Assembly (NCBI RefSeq): GCF_027172205.1
Contig: NC_070614.1
Span: forward strand, 34,338,001-34,402,000
DNA from: Podarcis raffonei
Taxonomy: Eukaryota > Chordata > Lepidosauria > Squamata > Lacertidae
Length of the DNA stretch: 64,000 nt
Direction of reading: 5' to 3'
Both the position numbers and the translations under genes were made by a program. The notes under the pieces are model-generated. The model saw nothing but the letters and a program-made list of their open reading frames with translations. It ran no database searches and was not told where the DNA came from. Every line of letters starts with the position of its first letter. Positions within the stretch are counted from its first letter, which is position 1. Below are positions 22,201 through 32,300 of this stretch, in pieces.

Positions 22201-25194
22201 TTTATCAAGGACTTCTGGCAACAGACATTTAGTTGTGTATTCTCAGATCCAGATGTGGAAGATGTGGAAGGGGATATTTGCACTGGGGAGGAGAAACTGG
22301 AGAGCCTTCCAGCACCATTCTTTGAGATGGAAATGAATGGCCACAGCTACAGCATCTACAATGCTGTCTATGCTGTAGCCCATGCTTTACATGACAAGTC
22401 TTCACTTAGATTCAGAGCAAAGGAAGGCAAAGGAGGCCAGAAGTATCAGAATCAACAGTTTGGGCAGGTAATAGGCTCAAGTGACAGATCATTGCAAGTG
22501 TATAATCTATCTCTGAATTCTAAAGAGTTAGCACATTTATCATGAATATTTTCTCACTCAGAATGTTGTACCCAACATTCAATTTTGTTATGAAAGCCCC
22601 AGCTGTGTCCGCTTCTAAATTCTGGCCTTTTCCTTATTCAAACTAGATCCATCACTTTCTCAGAAGTGTGTCCTTTAACAACAGTGGAGGAGACAAGATT
22701 TCTTTTGACCAAAATGGGGAGTTAGTGGCTGGATTTGATATAATCAACTGGATTGTTTCTTCAAACCAATCATTTCACAGAGTGAAAGTTGGGAGTGTAG
22801 ATGCCAACCAAGTGTTCAGTATCAATGCGAATGCTATTACATGGTATGACTGGTTTAACCAGGTAGGCCCCAATTGTTAGCCATTTGAGTAGCATTGCCA
22901 CTCATCTTCCAAGCCCCTGTACAGGGAAGCTAAGTGAACAGCAACACTTTGAAGTGCACCCCAACTCCCACTGAATTCTGGGAGACTCGGGTTATTCCTG
23001 CACACAATTTTGTCAATTGACCTCTCCCAGAGGGAAAATGATCAGCAACACTTTGAGGAGCACCCTGGTTCCCATCAATTTATGTGAGAGCCAGGACATG
23101 GTGGAGGAGCCATCAGGCAGCAATTCCTGTTTTGCCTCAGGTGGTAAAATAGGATGAGCTGCCTCTGACTCCATTCAGAGATGGAGTCTCTTGAAAAGAG
23201 GTATGACTTTAGTAACAAATGAAATGTTCACACAAAGGAAAGGATTCTAATCTCATCATTCTGAACATTATTTTTCTGCTCTCTCTTTTATGGATTAGTC
23301 CCAGCCTCTTTCATTATGTACTGAGAGGTGCCACCCAGGTTTTAGGAAGAAAGTGAAAGAGGGAAAGCCATTTTGCTGCTATGATTGCATCCCATGTCCA
23401 GAAGGGAAGATTTCAGATCAGGAGGGTAAGTATCTGATATATGAGATCACTTGAATCAGGGTATTAAAGACAGATCCAGTCAATAAAAATGACGGTGCCT
23501 TCTGTGTATCTATATAATGGGTAGTTCTGGTGATATCTTAGCAGAGAAGAAAACTTTCAAAGGTAGTGTTTAGTATCACCTACACATTGAGGTTTCAAAC
23601 ACATTACCTGTTTGTTTGCTTTTTTTAAATTGAAGTTTGTGATTCCCCTCCCCCCCAACTTAGCTATTCTGGTTCATGCATTTGTGAAATGGACACTTAA
23701 CTTTTGCAATGTAGCTTAAGGGGCCCTGCCTTCAAAGAATTTCACTTCCTTCAATGGATGTGAAATAAGGAGATCACTCTGTGATCATCCAGGACCACAT
23801 CGTTTTCATCATTTTATTTTCTACATGTCTGGTTGTCTGTGTATTTACCGTATATATATTTAATTTACTTCTCCCTCCCCCACCTCATCTCCTCTCTTTC
23901 CCATGCCTGAACTTTTTCGTAACCCCTAGAGGGCTACCATTGACTTGTTGACTTGTTGGTGTGGCTGGAAACCATAAATGCTCAAAAATTAATTAATGAA
24001 GGAAGAAGGGGGAAATAAACAGAATACAAAAACCAATCAAAATGTATCAATTACCAAATATATGGTTCTTACATATTTTATGGTCATGACCTAAGATTAG
24101 ATCATATTGTGACCAGGTATTAATTGAAATAAATGTCACAATGTGGTATGAAGTGTCAAGAGGTGCTCAGCGTAGCTTTAGAGCTACAAAAACACTGACA
24201 TTGCTATAGCATATGAACATAGAATCTTATCTGTCAGGAAAGAGCAATTTCAGCATGTTGCTGAGACTAAGGCTACATGTTTTCTTTTATAGACATGAAT
24301 GACTGTAATAAATGTTCAGATGAAGAATATCCAAACAAGAACCAGGACATGTGTATTCCCAAGGATATAAGCTTCTTGTCTTATGAAGAACCTTTGGGCA
24401 TTAGCTTAGCTTGCTTTGCTCTTTCATTTTCTTTGATCACTGCTCTGGTTCTGGGAACATTTATGAAGCACCACAACACAGCCCTTGTCAAAGCCAACAA
24501 CCGAGACCTCACCTACACTCTCCTCATCTCACTCCTACTCTGCTTTCTTTGTGCATTGCTATTTATTGGCCGACGTGACAAGACGACCTGTCTCCTTCGA
24601 CAAACTGCTTTTGGCATCATCTTCTCAGTAGCTGTTTCCTGTGTGTTGGCAAAAACCATCACAGTGGTTCTGGCTTTCATGGCTACTAAACCAGGATCCA
24701 GGATGAGGATGTGGGTGGGAAAGAGACTGACCAATTCCGTTGTTATTTCCTGTTTTCTTATTCAAGCAGGCATCTGTATTGTGTGGCTGGGATCCTCACC
24801 CCCCTTCCCAGATGTTGATATGCACTCAATGGCTAAGGAAGTTGTTCTAGAGTGTAATGAGGGATCTGTGACTATGTTTTACTGTGTTCTGTGCTACATG
24901 GGCTTCCTGGCTCTTGTCAGCTTCACTGTGGCGTTCTTTGCCAGGAAGTTACCTGACAGTTTCAATGAAGCAAAATTCATCACTTTCAGTATGCTGGTCT
25001 TTTGCAGTGTCTGGGTATCTTTTGTTCCAACCTACCTCAGCACAAAGGGAAAACACATGGTAGCTGTGGAGATCTTCTCTATCTTAGCCTCTGGTGCTGG
25101 TCTTCTGGCTTGCATCTTTGCTCCCAAATGCTACATTATTTTGTTGCGACCTGAGTTGAACAACAAGGAACATCTAATAAGAAATAGGGCCTGA
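19002..25194 (+). CDS. V2R gene C, complete (6 exons; coding span with introns)
   Basis: Complete type 2 vomeronasal receptor of 867 aa. Exons: 19002-19219, 20254-20545, 21619-22467, 22647-22862, 23299-23425, 24293-25194; 2604 nt, open throughout, GT-AG introns. Signal peptide 1-17, flytrap about 20-525, cysteine-rich domain 526-577, seven helices about 590-855. It is the most compact complete gene here (intron 3 only 179 bp). Intron 2 has a LINE fragment and a 33-bp tandem duplication near the exon 3 acceptor; intron 5 (23426-24292) shows no nameable element. It lies between the B-type and D-type genes in sequence, and gene D starts only 0.9 kb downstream. Confidence 0.95.
20254..20545 (+). 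CDS. Gene C exon 2 (flytrap lobe 1)
   Basis: 292 nt after [28 protein letters not shown] to NYKVPQ. PNLTVGF holds an N-glycosylation sequon; [19 protein letters not shown] is the conserved exon end. Confidence 0.94.
21130..21316 (+). mobile_element. CR1-like LINE linker fragment
   Basis: In gene C intron 2. Encodes [19 protein letters not shown] and [10 protein letters not shown], resembling the region between endonuclease and reverse transcriptase of CR1-type LINEs (pattern W-x-x-x-L-x-x-K-G-A-Q-x-x-W). Short and internal, without ends. Confidence 0.5.
21511..21576 (+). repeat. 33-bp perfect tandem duplication
   Basis: Two identical 33-bp units beginning CTACATGGATATGTTTTAAA, ending 42 bp before gene C exon 3, near the likely branch-point and polypyrimidine region. 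Genes D-F have at most one related unit. Confidence 0.9.
21619..22467 (+). CDS. Gene C exon 3 (flytrap core)
   Basis: 849 nt, 283 codons, [15 protein letters not shown] to NQQFGQ, phase 0. Contains [23 protein letters not shown] and [17 protein letters not shown]. The last residues before the donor read FGQ where the other genes have LWQ or MWQ. Confidence 0.95.
22647..22862 (+). CDS. Gene C exon 4 (end of flytrap domain)
   Basis: 216 nt, [17 protein letters not shown] to DWFNQ, phase 0 at both ends, donor GTAGGC. Uses an ACTAG acceptor, so it begins with Ile where the other genes have Leu. Confidence 0.93.
23299..23425 (+). CDS. Gene C exon 5 (cysteine-rich domain)
   Basis: 127 nt, [18 protein letters not shown] to [10 protein letters not shown] with six cysteines; donor GTAAGT. 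Too short to stand out as an open frame and found by homology to the paralogues. Confidence 0.92.
24293..25194 (+). CDS. Gene C exon 6 (seven-transmembrane domain)
   Basis: 902 nt after [25 protein letters not shown], seven helices, [17 protein letters not shown], and [14 protein letters not shown] near the end. Clearly distinct from the near-identical exon 6 set of D-F, although closely related. Confidence 0.95.
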
Positions 25195-26085
25195 AGAATT
25201 TGCATCTCTTCATCATACTTTTTAGTTTTTAATTCTATAGTTGCTCTATGTAGATTTTCCAACAGACTTCCACATTCTTCTAATATGAAATTTTAATTTG
25301 GGAAACTGAATTAAGATTTGTAAGGGGAAAGGATTGTGTCTGTATCCCATCCCTCCATTGTACTGTCTTTTTTTGCTTTTCAGCCATTTTTGCTGTTGCC
25401 GCCTGCCCCACCCCCGGCAAGGTGCTTTTTGAATGTTAAGAAGTCAGCTGAAAACAATCTCACTCTCAAAGTGTCCTGAATCATGTTGTCTTCAAACTTT
25501 TGATGGTGGTGTATAATGCTTGTCACGTTGTTAAAAACAATCCTCTATACTTTCCAGAGAATGTTAATATGTAGCTAAAGTGTGAGAGAAAACCTTTCTT
25601 TAGAATATAACAAACAACCATTCCTTTTTTTCTGGGGGTACTCATGGGTTATGAGCTACAGGCACATGTTTTTCTAAGAAGAAAAGTGCTGCAAATGTTT
25701 CTTAATTCCAAAAGGACTCCAAATCCTTCGCTTAAGAATTGCCTTTGATGTAATAATTAACTACACAATTACCTAGTCAGAAGGACAGTAATTAGTTACT
25801 ATGTGCAACCAAACCCCTGTGGAGTTTCAGTTACCACTAGGAAAACAAAGAACAAAGACTGTGAAGGTCATCCTAAATATCCCAGTACCAGTCAGAGATA
25901 AAGAGAGGGATTGGGAACAGGCAAAAGCCTACAGTGGTGATCTTTGCTATTCCAGGCTTCAGACCTCTCAGGGAAATGCAAAATGTTCAATGTGGGCAGT
26001 TTTAATAGCAGAGGTTTAATGCTTCTACTGTAAAAGAAAATATAGGTTTTTATATATAGAGGGAAGATTTGCTCTTGTACTGAGG
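25195..26085 (+). promoter_or_regulatory. C-D spacer with gene D upstream block
   Basis: Only 0.9 kb. The first 500 bp hold the gene C 3' UTR with no clear AATAAA. From about 25745 the conserved V2R upstream block begins: TAATTA cores at 25754-25759 and 25789-25794, AAACCCCTGTGGAGTTTC, CCTAAATATCCCAGTACC, then an AT-rich leader with TATATATAGAGGG shortly before the ATG. The promoter role is inferred from conservation with C, E, F and G. Confidence 0.5.
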
Positions 26086-26303
26086 ATGGCGATTTTAATC
26101 ATTTTCCTGCTGGTCCTGTTTCCTTGCATGACATGCAAGGCACATATTGTTCAATGTAATATCCATTATCCACAGCCTCCTCTTCACACATTTCACCATC
26201 CAGGAGATGTCATCATTGGTGGAGTTGCTTATCATGCTGGATTCATCATCAGTGAAATACACTTCATGGAAGAACCCCGGCAAAAACTGGGAGAAAAATT
26301 TGT
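26086..26303 (+). CDS. Gene D exon 1 (signal peptide)
   Basis: 218 nt, [17 protein letters not shown] then [17 protein letters not shown]. The donor is TTTGT|GTATGG, weaker than the GTAAG-type donor of C and F, but the phase matches all paralogues. Reading through gives a 116-codon frame that is not expected to be used. Confidence 0.9.
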
Positions 26304-29300
26304 GTATGGCCTTACTGACTTTACTTTTCCTCCTATGTATTTTATTCACTTATTTTATTTAACAAACTATTGTCACAGGGTGAATGGGTGCTATTGCTGC
26401 AGCCTTAGAAATCTGGCTGCTTGGCTTGGGCTGTAGGGAAAACATCACTGCACTTCCTGAAGCAGTAGGCAATATTGTGCCCATGAGATGTTGTTGAACT
26501 GAACTAGAAGTTCAGGATATCCAATGGGCAGGTATTAGGGAGTTGTGGTACAAAAAGCATTTGGAGGAGGGCAGCACATTGGCTACCCCTGAGTTAGTGG
26601 GCGGGTATATTATATATACCTACAGATGTATTACAATATATGAGTATGTGTGTTGGTGTATGTATATACAGTCATACCTCTGTTTACATATCCCTTTGGA
26701 TATGTAATCTTTGGGTTACAGCCACGGCAAACCTGGAAGTGTATGCTTCTGGGTTCTACCGTGTGTGCAGAAGCGCTCAATCACGCTGCGCATGTGCGCA
26801 GAGTGCACCTCTATTTATGTAATTTTCGGGGTGCGAACAGACCCCCAGAACAAATTAAGTTTGTATCCGGAGGCTCCACTGTACATCTGTATTTGCCATT
26901 GATAGATAAGGCACATTTCCCCCCATAGTTACTCTCTTCTCTATTTGTGTCTTCCTATTCATCTCCACTCTTACCTCAGATGGCTGGCTTTCCTTCTTTT
27001 AATCAATTTTCTTCCTTCCTTAACAAAATTGAACTTCTCAAAAAGTTTGCTTGAGGCTTGTTTAGTCCTTTTTACTCTATAGGTTTTATATTTAAAACTT
27101 CTTTTGTCCCTATTAAGGAGACTTGCATGCTAATACAAAACTAATGGAGCAATCCTATGTGCAAGAAACTGGTGTAAAGCAAACTGGCATAAATTAAAGC
27201 AGCATAAAGTTACATCAGATCCAAACCTAATGCAGCAGAAAAGCAGCTACTAATGCCCTACCTAAGCCTGGGAGAGGGAAAACAAAGAATTTAAAAATGG
27301 TATTCTATGCCAGGTTGCCAGGTAATGCGACTAAGCAGAACATGCTTATGATCCAGTTTAATGCCCTCCCTCTGTGGTCCCATGCCGCCATGCCCCCAGT
27401 ATGTCCACGTTTCAGATTTAAACTGTTCAGGCAGCTCAAGCTCAGGTGGCTCAATATGGGCATCTTGAAACCCTATAAAGAACAAACCTGCAAAGAAAAG
27501 CCAGTAAATAAAATTTCAAGGGAAAAGAAAGCATTATGTTCACCAGCATGTTTATCAGAGATTTCTTAAGCCCATGGTGAATATTTACCCCTTGCCTCTA
27601 TTCGGCTATGCTTTTAGTTTTATTTTGTATTTTCAAAAAAAGAAAAAGCTAATGATGAAATATTATAGAGTGTGTGATCTTCTAAATGTGACCACTCCTA
27701 TACTTCAGCCTTTATATTTATGTAGGCCAACATAGAAACATTATATATAAATACTGTAATGGTTAATTATTGATAAAGGAGACCCAGAACACATTAGCAA
27801 TAACTAAACTAAGTTTGGAATAGCATTCTGATACAGAATCTCACTCTTATTCCAGCACAGTCAGTAAGCATTACCAGCATATCCTGGCTTTGGCATTTGC
27901 AGTAAAAGAGATCAATGAAAACCCTCAGATTTTACCCAATCTCACATTGGGCTTCCATATCTATGACAGCTATAACAATGCAAGGAAGACTTATGATGCC
28001 ACAATGCGACTTCTATCATCATTGGAAAGAGTCATCCCTAACTACCTATGTGACAGCCAGAAAAATCTAATAGCAGTTGTTGGAGGACTGGATGTCCAAA
28101 TTTCCATTAATGTGGGAACTCTCTTGAATAACTATAAAATTCCACAGGTAGGACAGCTCTGCCTGCTTGTGTGTGTGTGTGTGTTGGGAATTTAACACTC
28201 ATATTCTTAGTCCCACCATTTTTCCTATTCTATTGTGCCAAGACATTACCTTGGTTTGCAAACAGTCTGGTTTGCATACATTTTGGATTACAAACATGTC
28301 AAACCCGGAAGTGTGTGTCCCGGTTTGCAAACTTTTTTTGGATTACAACCCTTTGGGGGGGGATTACGAACAAATTTTTTTGGGAGGCCCCATTGGCAAA
28401 AGCGCGCCTTGGGTTACAGCCTGTTTTGGTTTACAAACAGACCTCCAGAACAGATTATGGTTGTAGACCAAGGTACCACTGTACTGGGCACCTTGAAAGC
28501 AATGAATCAAGCTTCATATTTTTAGAAATCACACTTCCAAACTGGAAAAATGAGATTCTAATCTGCTGTTGTTCATACCATTTTTTAATGTTCTTAGTAC
28601 TGCTGCTTCTTTTGTTTTATTGGTAGGATTATATTTAATTAAAGATGAGTTAACTGATGAGATGAAAAAACAAAAGAAAATACACTTTATGATTCATTCA
28701 TAATTCAGAAAAAGTGTAAATACAGTTCAGAACTGTATAAAAATAGCCTATATAAAAAGGGACCCCACGCTGCCAAGTGAATGCTGAATAAAATTTGAAG
28801 CAAAGCTATAGTGCTCTGAACTTTGGTAACTGATATCCAAGCAACAGGGAAAGTTTAAATGGGATAAAGGGGATATTGCATGTGTACACACAGATATGGG
28901 AAGAGGAAGATTGGCCTCTCCTGAAACCTGGGATAATTCTTTTGTGCACCTATAGCATGTTATGTAGAAATACAGAATATAGGAATTATAGTAAAACATC
29001 AAGAACCTTCACTGTCCTGATTATGATTATTTTTTACAAACTCTTCTATAAAAATATTTATTTATTTTTTTGGCAAGAGAATTGCTGTCGGTGAGTGGTA
29101 GAGCATCCACTTTGCATGAAGAAGACTCCAAGTTCAATCCCCAGCATTTCCTAGTAGGACTGTCTGAAATTCTGCAAAGCCACTGCTGTCCTGGAGATAG
29201 ATGGGCAGATGGTCTGAGTTGGTATGAGGCAGCTGCTTAAATTCCAATATAGCTCGAGTTATGATTTCTCATGTAGACTGTACAAAACCTTTGACAGAAG

Positions 29301-32300
29301 TTAGCTCCCAAATACAAACTCATTACTGCAAAATATTTTGAAAACCTTGCTCTCAGAAAGATGTGATTTAGCAATTGAAGAATGAAAAATAATAACAGTA
29401 CAGTGGTACCTTGGCTTTCGAATGGTTTGGCTCCCGAACAAATTGGCTCCCGAACGCCGCAAACCCGGAAGTAAGTGTTCCGGCTTGCAAACATTTTTTG
29501 AAAGCCAAACATCCGATGTGGCTTCCGATTGAGCACAGGAAGCTCTTGCAGCCAATCAGAAGCCACACCTTGGTTTTTGAACAGCTCCAGGAATCGAACG
29601 GACTCCTGGAATGGATTAAGTTTGACAACCAAGGCATCACTGTACATGAAGTACCTAGTACAATCAATGTCCTTAAGTCAATCTATTCACTTTCAGTCAC
29701 CACTCCCTATCTGGAGAATGAGAATAATAAAAGTCCTCCTACGTTTTACTTGTAAAGCTTGCTAATATGATAGGGGTTCCAATTGTACCACCCTGTATTA
29801 ACAAAAAGCATACATCAGTGGAACATGTAGAGGGTCCATTTTTTGCTATTCCTCTTGCCCCCTGTAGCCCCCACACACCACAGATTCCTTCTCTGGAACA
29901 TTACTCAATGCTCTCAAAAAAGATTTAAGGAGTGGTGGTTGCTTGGGGGAGGGAGGAGGGAAATAGCCAAAAGTGATTCCCTGTTTTGCTGACAGAAAAA
30001 GGGAACAGTACTAGATTCCAAAAGGGGAACAACACTAGATTCTAACCTACCTTAATTGTTTGGAAACCTTTAAGATGCAACATACATTCTATTTTTACTA
30101 TCTTTTTTCTTCTCCCCCAATCTCTCTCCAGCTCATATATGGCTCTGTCCCATTGATGAACAATAGAAACCTCGGGCTTTCTTTCTACCAGATGGTACCC
30201 CATGAAGCCCTTCAGTACAAAGGGATTCTCTCTTTGCTTCTTCATTTCAGATGGATATGGATTGGCATCCTTGTAATAGATAATGATAGTGGTGAAAGAT
30301 TGTTACAAACTGTTTTGCCAATGTTTTCCCAGAGAGGTGTCTGTTTTAACTTCATAAAGAGAGTCCCTTTGATAAGATCTGTCTCTAAACTGAACAAAAT
30401 GCTAGAAGATGGGTCAGAAATACATAATGCAGTAATGAGCAGTACAACCAATGTAGTTGTGTTTTATGGTGAATCGAATTCCATGGTGTTTTTAAGATGG
30501 ATTCCATATTTTGCAGAATATCCACCAAAGTTACCCAAAAGTATAGTGTGGATAACGACAGCCCAAATGGAACTCACTTCACAATTTTATCAAAGGGACT
30601 GGGAAACAGAAATATTCCATGGTGTCCTCTCCTTCACAATTCACTCTAATGATGTACCAAATTTCAAACAATTTATTAAGAGTCGAAATCCTTTCAGAAC
30701 AAAAGAAGATGGTTTTATCAGGGACTTCTGGCGACAAGCCTTTGGCTGTGTATTCCCAAACACTAGTGTGGTAGATGTGGAGGGGAATATATGCACCGGG
30801 GAGGAGAAACTGGAGAGCCTTCCAGCACCATTCTTTGAGATGGGCATGAATGGCCACAGCTACAGCATCTACAATGCTCTATACGCTGTAGCCTATGCTT
30901 TGAACGATATGTCCTTACAAGCAATGGAGGACAGAAGAGGACAGAAGTATCAGTTGTGGCAGGTAATAGGCTCAATATTGTCAAGCAGCAGAGCACTACA
31001 ACTCTGCTACAATAGATCCAAATATATGTAATAAAACTGTCTCCCCAAACTCTGACCATCCTCATATTTTCAACTCTCCTTCATTTCCCATCCCAGACCA
31101 CCAGCCTTCTCTCATTTTGAGCACATTAACAGTATGCATTTTTATTATGTTCCTGATCTATGTAGGCTATCTTTAAGTGTTCTTTAGGTTATTGAAATGG
31201 TATGAAGTTATCGCTTTAGGAACTCTTCTTCTTATCCTTCCTTATTTTCTTGAGTGGTCTCCATCTGACTGTTTGATCCTTTTAATCAGCCAGGTCCAGC
31301 CAATGGACAGTGTCCTCCAGATATTGTTAAACTACAGTTCCCATCAACCCAGACTATTGTCCATGCTGTTTAGGGCTGACATCTATTCTAATAAAAAAAC
31401 ATCTGTTGAGTTCCACAATGGCTAGTTCTATTCTATATTGTGCATTATGGTTGCCATCTGATTAAGACTTTAATGCATCTGACTAATTTATGATCCCAAG
31501 GACAGCCTTTCTGGGAGTGGATATACATGAGCATGCATGCCTCTGAAATCACTTTTCTAAAAAACAAAACAAAAACCACATTACGTGGTGTAAGAAGTAG
31601 GCTTTTTCACACTGTGTAAACCCAAAGTACAAGCACGTTGAGTTTGGGTGGTGGTGGAGTGGAGGGCAGCACCTGAGAGATGTGGGGAGCCAGAATGCTA
31701 GCTTCCCAGTAGGTGTGTCACTGGCAAATGGGGGCAAGCTACTACTGCCAACAAAACACAAATGAGGGGTATTTTAACTACCACCTCTGCTTTTCCTTTA
31801 TGGTCCAAGAACTTTCTATATGAAAGTGAATAAAAATATTTTATCAGCCTTTGTACTGGTATGAAAATATTTTGTTTGTATATTGAATTTTGGAAATCAC
31901 TTTGAAATCTCTAGGAATTGCAACTAATAATTTCTCCTGTCCCTGAATCACACAGCACATCTGTAATGAATACAACACCATAAACAATATCAGACCTTAA
32001 TACAGAAGATCCAACTACAGACTTTTCTTAACTTTTGCCTTTTCCTTTCTTATTGAGCTCCATCACTTTCTCAGAAGTGTCTCCTTTAACAACAGTGGTG
32101 GGGACAAGATTTCCTTTGACCAGAATGGGATGTTAAAGGCTGGATTTGATGTGATCAACTGGATTGTTTCCCCAAACCAATCATTTCATAGAGTGAAGGT
32201 TGGGAATGTTGATCCCAACCAATGGTTGACCATCAATGGGGATGCCATAACATGGCCCAACCATTTTAACCAAGTAAGCCTCAGTGGTCACTGTCTATCT